Assembly (NCBI GenBank): GCA_001303705.1
Contig: LJUI01000004.1
Location: 1-64,000, forward strand
DNA from: a candidate division TA06 bacterium SM23_40
GTDB taxonomy: Bacteria; LJUI01; SM1-40
Length of the DNA: 64,000 nucleotides
Direction: 5' to 3'
The notes beneath the pieces are model-generated. The model ran no database searches, was not told the origin of the DNA, and worked only from the letters and a program-made list of their open reading frames with translations. The position numbers were made by a program, and so were the translations under genes. Below are positions 17,088-26,621 of this stretch, piece after piece; the stretch's first letter is position 1; each line of letters opens with the position of its first letter.

Positions 17088-18899
17088 ATGGCGAGGATTG
17101 CGGCAGAGATCATCGAGCAGGTGCGTGAGGCGACAGATATCGTCGCTCTCATCTCGGAGTATGTCCCGCTCAAGAAAGCCGGTCGCAGATACCGAGCACT
17201 CTGCCCGTTCCATACGGAGAAGACGCCCTCGTTCTTCGTCGATCCCGAGCGTCAGATGTATCATTGTTTCGGTTGCCGCGCAGGGGGCAACGCGTTCGGG
17301 TTCCTCATGGAACACGAGAAGATGGGCTTCGTTGAAGCGGTCAGGATGCTCGCTCAGCGAGCCGGCATTCCGATACCCGAACGGGGCCGGTCGGCGGCGA
17401 GCGAGCGGTTCGATCCACTCTATGAGGCCAACGCCCTGGCTGTACGGTTCTACCACCGCCTCCTGCTGCGAACCGAGGGAGATGTCGCGAGGCGCTATCT
17501 CTCTCAGCGGGGATTCGTCGACGAGATCCTCGAGACGTTCCAGCTCGGTTACGCGCCCGGGGGATGGGATGGTCTGTTGCGGGAGGCTCGACGCGCTGGT
17601 GTTGCGCCCGAGGTGCTGGAACGGGCGGGTCTCGTCATTGAGTCGGAGAAGGGCGGACACTACGATCGGTTTCGTCATCGCGTTGTCTTTCCTATCTTCA
17701 GTCTTGCGGGTAGAGTTGTCGGATTCGGAGGACGAGCGCTCGGCGATGATGTGGTGAAGTATGTCAATTCTCCTGAGACACCAATCTATCACAAGGGGCG
17801 TGTGCTGTACGGTCTGTTCCAGGCTAAGGATGAGATACGACACACCGGCCGCGCGTTCGTCGTGGAGGGTTACACCGATCTCCTTCGTCTCGTGCAGCAC
17901 GGGATCACTAATGTGGTTGCTACCTCGGGAACTGCACTGACTGCCGACCAGGGACGTCTGTTGGCACGATACGCGGGAGAGGCGGTACTCGTCTTCGATG
18001 GAGACGATGCAGGAGCTGCTGCCGCTCTGCGGGGGAGCGACGAGCTCCTGGCAGCAGGTCTCGAGGTGAGAATTGCCTCAGTGCCGCCAGGGTCGGATCC
18101 GGATGCGTGGGTCGGGGAGGTAGGGAAGGAGGTCTTCCTGAAGCACGTCGCCGGGGCGAGAAGCGCGTTCGATGTAAAGCTCGCGCATGCGGCAGCGGGA
18201 CGTCCTCTGACGGATCCTGACACGAAGGTATCGGTGATTAAAGCGATGGCCCCGACGCTCGCGGGTACCGGGGACGAGGTTCAGCGGAAGGTATATGCAC
18301 ATGAGCTGGCGACACGGCTCCGCGTGGATGAATCGAGGATCTGGGAGGCTATGGCGCGTGCCGGTGTCCCGGAAGAGGAGAATCTGGCAGGTGAGCCGGG
18401 GCGGAGCGTCCAGGAGGAGGCCGAGATGCAGTTGCTTGGCCTGGCGCTGGCGGACAGAGATGTGATGGAACAGATCGCTGGTTCTCTCAGAGCGAGCGAT
18501 CTCGTACCAGGCCTGCGGCGGAGATTGATCGAGATCCTGCTCGATGCCTGGGAGAAGGGCCAGTGGCTGGATGCGTCGAGACTGCTCGATCGTGCTGAAG
18601 ACGAGGAATGGGGCCGAGTCATCAGCGACGCGGTCTTTGCAGCCGAGACGGTGAGCGAGCCGGGGGACGCAGCCTGCAAGTGTGTGGTGGCACTCAAGCG
18701 ATTTCAGTTCGAGCGTATGATCAGGGAGGTGAAGAGAAAGATCGATGAGACGGAACAGGACGGAGATGAGCGGCTCCTTGCTGCTTTGCTTAAGGAGCTC
18801 CAGGAGCTGGTGAAACGGAGGAATGTGATCGTTACTGAGGGGGAGCGGGCACTACGTCCACCGAGCGGTGGTTCTCGAGGCAGTGTGAGAGGTGCTTGA
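17088..18899 (+). CDS. dnaG: DNA primase DnaG
   Basis: 603 residues. The N-terminal CHC2 zinc-binding domain has ligands Cys39, His42, Cys60 and Cys63 ([12 protein letters not shown] to YHCFGC). The RNA-polymerase/TOPRIM core has [25 protein letters not shown], the Glu of FVVEGYTD and [14 protein letters not shown]. The C-terminal ~170 residues form the weakly conserved helicase-binding region. DnaG makes RNA primers for replication. The gene ends two bases before the rpoD start, indicating translational coupling. Confidence 0.96.
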   Translation: MARIAAEIIEQVREATDIVALISEYVPLKKAGRRYRALCPFHTEKTPSFFVDPERQMYHCFGCRAGGNAFGFLMEHEKMGFVEAVRMLAQRAGIPIPERGRSAASERFDPLYEANALAVRFYHRLLLRTEGDVARRYLSQRGFVDEILETFQLGYAPGGWDGLLREARRAGVAPEVLERAGLVIESEKGGHYDRFRHRVVFPIFSLAGRVVGFGGRALGDDVVKYVNSPETPIYHKGRVLYGLFQAKDEIRHTGRAFVVEGYTDLLRLVQHGITNVVATSGTALTADQGRLLARYAGEAVLVFDGDDAGAAAALRGSDELLAAGLEVRIASVPPGSDPDAWVGEVGKEVFLKHVAGARSAFDVKLAHAAAGRPLTDPDTKVSVIKAMAPTLAGTGDEVQRKVYAHELATRLRVDESRIWEAMARAGVPEEENLAGEPGRSVQEEAEMQLLGLALADRDVMEQIAGSLRASDLVPGLRRRLIEILLDAWEKGQWLDASRLLDRAEDEEWGRVISDAVFAAETVSEPGDAACKCVVALKRFQFERMIREVKRKIDETEQDGDERLLAALLKELQELVKRRNVIVTEGERALRPPSGGSRGSVRGA

Positions 18900-18901
18900 T
18901 A

Positions 18902-20638
18902 GTGGAGAAGAGTTACATCGATCGGCAGACCGAGCGGATCGTCAAGGTGGCCAAAGCTCAGGGGCGAATTACGTACGAGAAGATCAACGAGCTCCTTCCC
19001 GATGACATTGTGAGCGCCGACGCGATCGACAGCCTCATCATCGCCCTGACGGAGATGGGGATCGAGGTGATCGATAAGGGGGAGCCGGAGACAGCGCGGA
19101 GACCTCGCGAGAGGAAACGGCCGACAAAATCGGAATTGGGGATGGTCAAGTTCGACGATCCCGTGCGGATGTACCTTCGCGAGATGGGCCGGGTACCATT
19201 GTTGGACAGGGACATGGAGGTCGAGATCGCAAAGAGGATCGAGGCCGGCCAGAAGATGATTGCTGCGACTGTTTATCAATCGTCTTTGTCGATCAAGGAG
19301 TTAGCTGCTCTAGGGCAGAAGCTGCGGCGAGGCAAGTTGCCGATTGAGGACTTTGTGCGCATAGATACGAGTGGTTGGTCGAGTCGGTACTCGGGGTGGA
19401 AGGAACGTCAGACGGCCCTGAGGTCCCTCAAGCTCGTGGAGAAATACCGCAACGAGCTCGATGGCATCGAGAGGCGGCTGAAGGGGGAAAAGAACGAGAA
19501 GCGGAGAGCTGAACTCGTGACGCGGCACCAGCGCGTCTCGCAGAAGATCGTCGAACGACTGGAACGGCTCGGCATCCACCCGAACCAGCTCGATCGGCTC
19601 GTCGATCGGCTCAAGGCACTTGTCCGGAAAATCGGCGAGAGCGAACGTGAGATCGCTGCTGATGCGAAAAAGCTGAAGGTAGAACCAGCCGTCATTCTCC
19701 GCACGGCACGGTGCGTGCAGAGGGGGGGGAAGGGGTCACGGCGAGCGCTCTCCGACACGGGCTGCAGCAAGGCGGAGATCCTGGAAGCTGCCAGGCGCAT
19801 CCGGAACTGCCAGCGCAAGATCCGGCGCGTGGAGATGGATGCGAGAATGTCTCACCAGGAGATACAGGGGCTCGTGGATACCATCTGCCGCTGCGAGAGG
19901 GCGATCGAGCGGGCGAAGCGTGAGATGATCGAGGCCAACGTCCGTCTCGTCATCAGTATCGCAAAGCGCTACACTAACCGTGGTCTCGAGTTCATCGATC
20001 TGATCCAGGAGGGAAACAGCGGCCTGATGAAGGCCGTGGAGAAGTTCGATTACCGGAAGGGCTACAAGTTCAGCACCTATGCCACATGGTGGATCCGGCA
20101 GGCGATAACTCGAGCGATTGCCGATCAGGCGCGGACCATACGTGTCCCTGTTCACATGATCGAGGCGATCAACAAGGTAGTGAGGGCATCGAGGTCCCTG
20201 GTACAGGAGTATGGGCGTGAGCCGACGCCGGATGAGATTGCCGAGCGCCTCGATCTGCCCCTGGAGAAGGTCAAGAGCGTGTTCAAGGTGGCGCAGGAAC
20301 CTATATCTCTCGATCGGCCGATAGGGGAGGATGAGGATAGTCACTTCGGCGATTTCATCGAGGACACCGGTATCGTCTCGCCGGCGCAGTCAGCCGCTCT
20401 CCTCATGCTCCAGGAGCGAATGGAGAAGGTGCTGACGACGCTGAGCCGGCGCGAAGAGAAGGTGATTCGGCTCAGGTTCGGGATCGGAGATGGGTGTCCG
20501 CGGACGCTCGAGGAGGTAGGGAGTATCTTCAATGTGACCCGTGAGCGAGTGCGTCAGATCGAGGCGAAGGCGCTGAGGAAGCTACGTCACCCAACTCGCT
20601 CGAGGAGGCTTAAGGGCTATCTCGATATGTCGCCCTGA
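18902..20638 (+). CDS. rpoD: RNA polymerase primary sigma factor RpoD
   Basis: 578 residues from the GTG at 18902, which has AGAGGTG seven bases upstream; a TTG at 18896 is also in frame. Region 1.1 (about 10-60) and region 1.2 ([16 protein letters not shown]) precede a long charged non-conserved region (about 125-315). Region 2 carries [49 protein letters not shown] and RTIRVPVHM. Regions 3 and 4 end with [20 protein letters not shown] and KALRKLRHP. The presence of region 1.1 and the length make it the housekeeping sigma-70, consistent with the TTGACA/TATAAT-like promoters here. Confidence 0.97.
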   Translation: MEKSYIDRQTERIVKVAKAQGRITYEKINELLPDDIVSADAIDSLIIALTEMGIEVIDKGEPETARRPRERKRPTKSELGMVKFDDPVRMYLREMGRVPLLDRDMEVEIAKRIEAGQKMIAATVYQSSLSIKELAALGQKLRRGKLPIEDFVRIDTSGWSSRYSGWKERQTALRSLKLVEKYRNELDGIERRLKGEKNEKRRAELVTRHQRVSQKIVERLERLGIHPNQLDRLVDRLKALVRKIGESEREIAADAKKLKVEPAVILRTARCVQRGGKGSRRALSDTGCSKAEILEAARRIRNCQRKIRRVEMDARMSHQEIQGLVDTICRCERAIERAKREMIEANVRLVISIAKRYTNRGLEFIDLIQEGNSGLMKAVEKFDYRKGYKFSTYATWWIRQAITRAIADQARTIRVPVHMIEAINKVVRASRSLVQEYGREPTPDEIAERLDLPLEKVKSVFKVAQEPISLDRPIGEDEDSHFGDFIEDTGIVSPAQSAALLMLQERMEKVLTTLSRREEKVIRLRFGIGDGCPRTLEEVGSIFNVTRERVRQIEAKALRKLRHPTRSRRLKGYLDMSP

Positions 20639-20668
20639 CGAAGCGCCGGCGGTCGGGTGATGCAACTG

Positions 20669-20697
20669 TTGACATCGTCAGTATGGTCATCCATAAT
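20669..20697 (+). promoter_or_regulatory. sigma-70-type promoter for tRNA(CAT)
   Basis: TTGACA (20669-20674) and CATAAT (20692-20697) are separated by 17 bases. The tRNA begins 21 bases after the -10, so almost no leader is made. Confidence 0.75.
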
Positions 20698-20717
20698 GGC
20701 GTCCAGTCGGATCGGGA

Positions 20718-20794
20718 GGGCCCATAGCTCAGTTGGTTAGAGCGGCTGACTCATAATCAGCTGGTCCCAGGTTCGAGTCCTGGTGGGCCCACCA
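20718..20794 (+). tRNA. tRNA with CAT anticodon (Ile2 or elongator Met)
   Basis: A 77-base cloverleaf with encoded CCA. The acceptor stem is GGGCCCA paired with TGGGCCC, the anticodon stem GCTGA/TCAGC holds loop CTCATAA, and the T-arm contains GTTCGAGTC. The anticodon CAT with this non-initiator acceptor could be tRNA-Ile2 (C34 modified to lysidine) or elongator tRNA-Met; sequence alone does not decide. It is flanked by its own promoter and terminator. Confidence 0.93.
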
Positions 20795-20841
20795 TTGAAT
20801 AGAGCGGCTGACCGCCAGTCAGGGGCAGGACGGCCGGTGAT

Positions 20842-20871
20842 GCCCACCTTTCCGGGGTGGGCTCCTCTCTT
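20842..20871 (+). terminator. Rho-independent terminator after tRNA(CAT)
   Basis: Perfect 7-bp GC-rich stem GCCCACC (20842-20848) with GGTGGGC (20856-20862), loop of 7, followed by TCCTCTCTT. Confidence 0.75.
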
Positions 20872-20921
20872 CCGGGACACCGCCTCACGTCCCGCACTCC
20901 TGTATGCGCCCCACAATTCGC

Positions 20922-20950
20922 TTGACGCGGCATCGGGCGCGGGGTATCCT
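20922..20950 (+). promoter_or_regulatory. sigma-70-type promoter for the Yip1-macA-macB genes
   Basis: TTGACG (20922-20927) and TATCCT (20945-20950) are separated by 17 bases, about 110 bases upstream of the Yip1-family gene. Confidence 0.65.
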
Positions 20951-21062
20951 GTCATGATTCTCTTTCCCGTGAATCTGTTTTCGTGGAACATTCTTGAGCG
21001 GAGGACGTAAGTTTCAGTAGAGCGGGTTTGTTGGCGCCACAAAGGAGAAGGAGGGTACGCAA

Positions 21063-21809
21063 GTGGCCAACGGACAGAATGAGCAAGCAGAGGCCGGCCC
21101 GTCTATGCCCTGGTACCGCCGTATCATCGCGGTCTTTGCGGCACCCGGCGAGCTCTTCGGACATCTCTCTGACAGGCCGGACTGGATCCTGCCGACCATT
21201 GTGGGGGTGGTGATCATCCTGCTCATCATGGCTGTGCTGGCTCCCCGAGTTATTCTTCCCATGCAGGAAGAGGCGATGATGGAGCGGCTGAGTTCCCGGC
21301 CCGATGTCAGCCCGGATGAGATTGACGCTATGCGGCAGCGAGTGCGCGGGCCCATCGCGATGGTGTCCACCCTGGCGGGAACGGCGATCATGCACCCTGT
21401 GGCACTTGTCATCCAGGCGGCTGTCTTCTACTGGGTATTCCTCATCCTGGGAGGAGAACTCACCTATCGCAAGGCACTTTCGGTAGCCGCCTATGCTTCT
21501 CTCATTGCTGTGCTCGGCGTGGTGCTGAATGCTCCGCTCAGGATCTTGAAGGAGTCGCTTTTCGCAGGGACGAATCTCGGGATCCTCCTGCCGCCGGAAT
21601 CCGAAGGGACGTTTTTCCACACGCTGCTCGTCCAGGTGGATCTCTTCACGATCTGGAGGCTGCTCGTCATAGCGGCGGGAATGGCGGCAATCGCAAAGGT
21701 CTCCCAGGCGAAGGCTCGTCTCACAGTGGGGATCCTCTGGGTTGTCTGGATCGTCATCTCTGCAGGGGGATCGATGCTTCCCAGGCTCATGTTTGGGGCA
21801 GCGGGATAG
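21063..21809 (+). CDS. Yip1-family integral membrane protein
   Basis: 248 residues. The N-terminal WYRRIIAVFAAPGELFGHLSDRPDW is typical of bacterial Yip1-domain proteins (an amphipathic helix before the membrane region). About five hydrophobic segments follow, such as WILPTIVGVVIILLIMAVLA and KALSVAAYASLIAVLGVVL. The start is a GTG with AAGGAGAAGGAGGG upstream. The biochemical role of bacterial members is unknown. It lies 46 bases before an efflux-adaptor gene, so it may act with that transporter. Confidence 0.85.
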   Translation: MANGQNEQAEAGPSMPWYRRIIAVFAAPGELFGHLSDRPDWILPTIVGVVIILLIMAVLAPRVILPMQEEAMMERLSSRPDVSPDEIDAMRQRVRGPIAMVSTLAGTAIMHPVALVIQAAVFYWVFLILGGELTYRKALSVAAYASLIAVLGVVLNAPLRILKESLFAGTNLGILLPPESEGTFFHTLLVQVDLFTIWRLLVIAAGMAAIAKVSQAKARLTVGILWVVWIVISAGGSMLPRLMFGAAG

Positions 21810-21855
21810 CCGTGTTTGCTGGTTCGTCTGGCTCTCGCTACAGGAGGAGTGATAG

Positions 21856-23322
21856 GTGAGAGGGAAGAAGAAACTGATCATCATCCCGATCGTAGTTGTA
21901 CTCGTGGTCGTCATCGTCATCCTCAATATCCGCCGCGAGAAGGGCGGGGTGCGCATTCAGACGGCGAAGGTCACGAATGCGGATATCGTCTCTGAAGTGA
22001 GCGCTCCCGGGAAGGTCGAACCGGTGACGAGGGTGCAGGTGAGCGCCTACGTGATGGGGCGAGTCGTCGAACTGCCCGTGCGTGAGGGCGACTGGGTGGA
22101 CGAGGGCGATGTGCTCGTGGAGATCGATCCGGTCAACTACCAGGCTCTCGTAGCGCAGGCCAGGGCCTCGCTGGAGTTGTCTCAGGCCAGATTGAGGCAG
22201 ACGGAGCAATCACTGCAGCGGACGCGTGAACTCTTCGCGCGTGATCTCATATCGAAGGAGGAACTGGAGCGAGTCGAAACCGACTGGTCGGTCCAGAGAG
22301 CGCAAGTCGCCCGGGATCAGGCCGCGCTCCACCAGGCGCTCGATCAGCTCAGCAAGACCACGATCCGGTCCCCACTGTCGGGAGTCGTGACTCAGCTCAA
22401 CGTGGAACAGGGGGAGGTCGTCGTCACCGGCACGATGAATATGCCCGGCTCGGTGATCATGACAGTTGCCAATCTCTCGGAGATGAAAGTTGAAGTGGAG
22501 GTGGATGAGACTGAGGTTCGAGATATCATGCCCGGCCAGGAGGTGGAGATCGCCGTCGATGCGCTGGGGGATACGAGCCTGATCGGCATCGTCGAGACTG
22601 TCGGTGAGGCAGGTGTGGAGACGATGGTCGGTGGGGAGCCGCAGACGAATTTTGAAGTCTCGACGCTCCTGAATAAGGTGCCACCCAAACTCCGGCCCGG
22701 GATGTCGGCCGTGGCACGGATCAAGACCGCGTCGAGGAAGGATGTGCGCGCCGTTCCGATATCGGCAGTGATTCTGCGCGATTGGGAGCGCGAGATTGAG
22801 CAGGCCGAGTCGCGGTCCCCGGGGCGGAGATCCGGGGGCAGGGAAGCGACAGAGCAGGAGGAGTCTCCGGGAGAGCAGCAGCGGGAGGAGGGGGCTCGTG
22901 AGCCAGAACAGGAGGGGATAGTCGAGGAGCCGGTACAGGAACAGAGCACCGAGCAGGCGGGAGAGGGAGATGCGCCGAGCGCGGAGGAGCTCGTGTCTGG
23001 GCAAGCAGGTGGTGAGAGCACGGCTGAGACAGCTGAAACAGAGGGGACGGCGGAGGAGACAGAGCCTGACAGCACTGCAGAGGAGAAGGTCGGCGAGGTT
23101 GAGGTCGTATACGTCGTGCAGGACGGCAAGGCCATTGTCAGGCGGGTGGAGACCGGAATCAGAGATGACAATAACATCGAGATCCTCTCCGGACTGGAAC
23201 TCGATGAAGAGGTGGTGACCGGACCATTCCGCGTTCTCAGGACCCTCAAGCACGAGACACGGGTCAAGGTCGACAACTCCCTCGTGAGAGAAATGGGTGA
23301 CAGGGGGGGCCGAAGACAATGA
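21856..23322 (+). CDS. MacA-like periplasmic adaptor (HlyD/RND-MFP family) with acidic insertion
   Basis: 488 residues. An N-terminal anchor (KLIIIPIVVVLVVVIVILNI) is followed by the first lipoyl half (VSAYVMGRVVELPVREGDWVDEGDVLVEID), a coiled-coil hairpin (about 95-155), the second lipoyl half (TIRSPLSGVVTQLNVEQGEVV) and beta-barrel domains (about 200-300). Residues about 310-410 are an unusual Glu/Gln/Ser/Gly/Thr-rich, presumably disordered insertion before the last beta domain (VVYVVQDGKAIVRRVETGI). The start is GTG after AGGAGGAGTGATAG. It overlaps the MacB-like gene by 4 bases. Confidence 0.92.
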   Translation: MRGKKKLIIIPIVVVLVVVIVILNIRREKGGVRIQTAKVTNADIVSEVSAPGKVEPVTRVQVSAYVMGRVVELPVREGDWVDEGDVLVEIDPVNYQALVAQARASLELSQARLRQTEQSLQRTRELFARDLISKEELERVETDWSVQRAQVARDQAALHQALDQLSKTTIRSPLSGVVTQLNVEQGEVVVTGTMNMPGSVIMTVANLSEMKVEVEVDETEVRDIMPGQEVEIAVDALGDTSLIGIVETVGEAGVETMVGGEPQTNFEVSTLLNKVPPKLRPGMSAVARIKTASRKDVRAVPISAVILRDWEREIEQAESRSPGRRSGGREATEQEESPGEQQREEGAREPEQEGIVEEPVQEQSTEQAGEGDAPSAEELVSGQAGGESTAETAETEGTAEETEPDSTAEEKVGEVEVVYVVQDGKAIVRRVETGIRDDNNIEILSGLELDEEVVTGPFRVLRTLKHETRVKVDNSLVREMGDRGGRRQ

Positions 23323-24560
23323 GATGGCTCGAGTTCATAACGTCCGCGCTCACCGCGCTGCGCACCAACAAGCTGCGCTCAACTCTGACCACGCTCGGCA
23401 TCATTATTGGAGTCTTTGCTGTCATCGCAATCATCTCCCTCATCCAGGGGATGAATCGGTTCATCGCCGACCAGATTCAGTCGCTGGGTTCGAACATCAT
23501 CTCTGTCAGCAAGTACCCGTGGGTCAGCCTGGGTGAAGAAGACTGGCGGGAGATCCACAGGCGCAGGCCGCTCACCGTTGAGGATGCTGAGGCGATCTCA
23601 CGTCTTCCGAGCGTTGCCATCGTCGCCCCCAACATCTACAACTGGGGGGGGGAGCAGATCAAATACCGCGATGAGACGGTACGGGATATTCCCGTGATCG
23701 GCGTCACCTCTACGTATCAGGAGGTGAATCTTCACTTCGTCGAGTCCGGCCGGTACATTCAGGAGACCGACAACGAACACCGCCGCCATGTTGTCGTGCT
23801 GGCGCAGGATGTCGTCGATGCGCTTTTTCCGACCAGCGACCCGGTCGGCAAGCGCGTGCGGATTGGCGTACAGGAGTTCTCCGTTGTGGGAGTTCTGGAG
23901 AGGAAGGGTAACTTCCTCGGGCGCAGCCTCGATAACCATATCCTCATCCCGCTCTCCTCGTTCCAGAAGATGTACGGTGCGACAGGACGGAGGGGCCGGC
24001 TCAATTCGGTCACGATCGATGTCCAGCCGAAGAATGCGGCTACGCAGGAGATTGCGATCGATCAGATCACCGAACTCCTCAGGCGCCGCCGCAACGTTCC
24101 GCTTGACGAGCCGGACGACTTCAGCGTCAATACCCAGAGCGCGCTGACAAGCGTATACCGGGCGATCACCGGCACCGCCTTCGCGGTCATGATCGGTGTC
24201 GCCTCGATCTCGCTGATGGTGGGAGGCATCGGCATCATGAATATCATGCTTGTCTCTGTCACCGAGCGGACTCGCGAGATCGGCATCAGGAAGGCGGTTG
24301 GCGCACGCCGCCACGAGATACTGTGGCAGTTTCTGATAGAGGCAGTCACCCTCAGCTGCTTCGGCGGAGGGATCGGCATCGCTCTTGGATTCATTGTAGC
24401 GAAACTTGTCGCAACCTTCACATTCATGCACGCTGCGATCTCGCCGTGGGCCGTTCTTCTCGGATTCGGGTTCTCGGCCGCAGTAGGCATCTTCTTCGGT
24501 ATCTTCCCCGCCACAAAGGCGGCCAGACTCGATCCGATCGTCGCCCTCCACTACGAGTAG
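23319..24560 (+). CDS. MacB-like ABC transporter permease (FtsX family)
   Basis: 413 residues. The order is one N-terminal transmembrane helix (LGIIIGVFAVIAIISLIQGM), a periplasmic MacB-PCD domain (about 45-270), then three helices including VMIGVASISLMVGGIGIMNIMLVSVTERTREIGIRKAVGAR, written here in part as the FtsX signature (ERTREIGIRKAVGARR). Such permeases work with a separate or fused ATPase; none is encoded here, since the next gene is a transcriptional activator. It is coupled to the adaptor by a 4-base ATGA overlap. Confidence 0.93.
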   Translation: MRWLEFITSALTALRTNKLRSTLTTLGIIIGVFAVIAIISLIQGMNRFIADQIQSLGSNIISVSKYPWVSLGEEDWREIHRRRPLTVEDAEAISRLPSVAIVAPNIYNWGGEQIKYRDETVRDIPVIGVTSTYQEVNLHFVESGRYIQETDNEHRRHVVVLAQDVVDALFPTSDPVGKRVRIGVQEFSVVGVLERKGNFLGRSLDNHILIPLSSFQKMYGATGRRGRLNSVTIDVQPKNAATQEIAIDQITELLRRRRNVPLDEPDDFSVNTQSALTSVYRAITGTAFAVMIGVASISLMVGGIGIMNIMLVSVTERTREIGIRKAVGARRHEILWQFLIEAVTLSCFGGGIGIALGFIVAKLVATFTFMHAAISPWAVLLGFGFSAAVGIFFGIFPATKAARLDPIVALHYE

Positions 24561-24710
24561 ACTTATCCCTCTACGTATCACTATCTCGCCTTTTCATTCC
24601 CCTGGTGTCGATTGACGTTGCAAAACATGTCGGCCTGTGATACGCTCACTCCGCTCCGGAAAGAGATACTGTCCCCTCATGTGGAGATTGAGAGTTCCGG
24701 GAGGAATGAG

Positions 24711-26573
24711 GTGACTCGACCCACAACACCATCGAGTTCATCCGCCTCTTCGGGCGGCTCGCGTGAGCAAGCGAGAGAGAGACTGGCGGCCTTCTCCGAG
24801 TTCGCGGGTACAGGGCTTGACTCTGTCGTGAGCGACCTCGCCCGACTGGAGAAGACGTGGAACAGGATCCGGTCACGACTCGTCGCCGGGGAGCGCGACT
24901 CGGCGAGCGCGGAGCTCGAGAGCGCGATCGAGCGGCTCGCGAACCGGGCTGTCCAGATGCGGCGGGAGTTCGATGTGGTGAGCGCCGGTCTGTCGTTGGC
25001 GGTGGACGACCTGACCGACGAGGCAAGGCAGAGCGAGCGGATGCGCCAGCGCCTGGAGACGCTGCATCGGGTCGGCAAACTCGTCCATTCGGAGACAGAT
25101 CTTGATCGGCTCATCGACCTGGCAATCGATGCGGTCCTTGAGGTGACGGGAGCAGAGCGAGGGTTTCTCGTCCTGGTGGAGAACGATCGCCTTGTCACGA
25201 AGGCAGTGCGCAACATCCAGACCGAGGCGCGGGGAGGCGAGGATACAGCTCTCAGTCAGACCGTGGTGCAGAGTGTTGTGGACGGCCGCGCTCCCCTGTT
25301 GATCCGCGATGCGGCAGAGGATGAACGGTTCAGGAAGATCGGCAGTGTTATCGACCTCCGCCTCCGTTCTGTGCTGTGCGTTCCTCTGCTGCTCGATGAT
25401 GAGGTCACGGGCGCGATCTATATCGATAACCGGACCGCAGGCGGCATCTTCTCCGCAGATGACCTCGATCTCATGAAGAGGTTTGCTGAGTTCATCGCCA
25501 TCGCGATCCGGAATGCCTCGATGGTGCAGGGTCTCGAGCGCTCGCAGGAGGCGCTTCTGCGTGAGTTGCGAGCGACCCATCGATTCGAAGATGTGATCGG
25601 CACAAGCCGGGGCATAATCGAGGTCCTCGATCTCGTGAGCAAGGTGGCAGACAGCGATGTTTCGATCCTCCTCCTGGGTGAGAGCGGGACCGGCAAAGAG
25701 CTGATCGCCAGGGCGGTCCATGCGAACAGTGGGCGCAGCAGCCTGCCGTTTGTCTGCATCAACTGCGCGGCCATCCCCGAGCACCTTCTCGAGGCCGAGC
25801 TCTTCGGCCACGAAAGGGGGGCGTTCACGGGAGCTGTCAGGTCCCGGCGGGGCAAGTTCGAGACAGCCGATCGCGGAACGATCTTCCTCGATGAGATTGC
25901 GGATATGAGCCCTTCACTACAGGCGAAGTTGCTGCGTGTTCTCCAGGATGGCCGATTCGAGCCCCTGGGCAGCAATGAAGTTCGTGAGGTAGACGTGAGG
26001 GTGATCGCGGCCACTAACCGGGATCTCGAACGTCTCGTCGCCGAGGGAACATTCCGGGAGGATCTGTACTACCGGCTCAACGTGGTCGAGGTAAGGCTGC
26101 CTCCGCTCCGCGAACGCAAGGAGGATGTTCCACTCCTGGTCGATCATCTATTGCACCAATTGAGAGCCAAAACAGGCAAATCTATAGAGTCTGTCGATGA
26201 TGCAGCGCTCCGCGCACTTGTGGCCTACGACTATCCCGGCAACGTGCGCGAACTGGAGAACATCGTCAAGCGTGCCGCGGTACTGGCAAAGGGTCCGACG
26301 ATCATTGTTGCAGATCTGCCCGAGAAGATGCGGAGCTCCGCCGGGGCGGGACCGGGCGCGCCTCCCGCCAACCGGAGTGAGCTGCGCCGGGCAAGGGAGG
26401 AGGCGCGGAAGGTTGCCGTCGCCGAGGTCGAACGGTCCTTCGCCATGGAGGCGATGCGGCGGAACAAGGGGAACGTGGCGCGGGCAGCGGCCGCGGTCGG
26501 GATGGATCGGAGACAGTTCTACCGTCTGCTGAATAAGCACGGCATCTCGAAGTCAATGTTCGGCGAGGGGTGA
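24711..26573 (+). CDS. Sigma-54-dependent transcriptional activator with GAF sensor domain
   Basis: About 620 residues from the GTG at 24711, which follows GGGAGGAATGAG; a longer frame from TTG 24612 is possible. The Ser-rich, charged N-terminus is followed by a GAF domain (about 118-280, TLHRVGKLVHSETDLDRLID to SVLCVPLLLDDEVTGAIYID). The AAA+ domain has Walker A GESGTGKE (Lys329), the sigma-54 contact loop GAFTGA (370-375), Walker B GTIFLDEI and the arginine-finger region. A Fis-type helix-turn-helix closes the protein (NKGNVARAAAAVGMDRRQFYRLL). There is no receiver domain, so the GAF domain probably senses a ligand. The kinase gene follows 48 bases later. Confidence 0.94.
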   Translation: MTRPTTPSSSSASSGGSREQARERLAAFSEFAGTGLDSVVSDLARLEKTWNRIRSRLVAGERDSASAELESAIERLANRAVQMRREFDVVSAGLSLAVDDLTDEARQSERMRQRLETLHRVGKLVHSETDLDRLIDLAIDAVLEVTGAERGFLVLVENDRLVTKAVRNIQTEARGGEDTALSQTVVQSVVDGRAPLLIRDAAEDERFRKIGSVIDLRLRSVLCVPLLLDDEVTGAIYIDNRTAGGIFSADDLDLMKRFAEFIAIAIRNASMVQGLERSQEALLRELRATHRFEDVIGTSRGIIEVLDLVSKVADSDVSILLLGESGTGKELIARAVHANSGRSSLPFVCINCAAIPEHLLEAELFGHERGAFTGAVRSRRGKFETADRGTIFLDEIADMSPSLQAKLLRVLQDGRFEPLGSNEVREVDVRVIAATNRDLERLVAEGTFREDLYYRLNVVEVRLPPLRERKEDVPLLVDHLLHQLRAKTGKSIESVDDAALRALVAYDYPGNVRELENIVKRAAVLAKGPTIIVADLPEKMRSSAGAGPGAPPANRSELRRAREEARKVAVAEVERSFAMEAMRRNKGNVARAAAAVGMDRRQFYRLLNKHGISKSMFGEG

Positions 26574-26621
26574 CGAAGCCGGGATGCCGCGTTGGGTTCA
26601 GCACTCGTCGTGGGGTAGATC

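Noticed and set aside
24612-24650. Promoter or upstream start at TTGACG/TTG before the sigma-54 activator
   Set aside because: The nearest -10-like hexamer (TGATAC) is 20 bases away, outside the strict 17-base spacing seen elsewhere; the TTG start lacks a ribosome-binding site.
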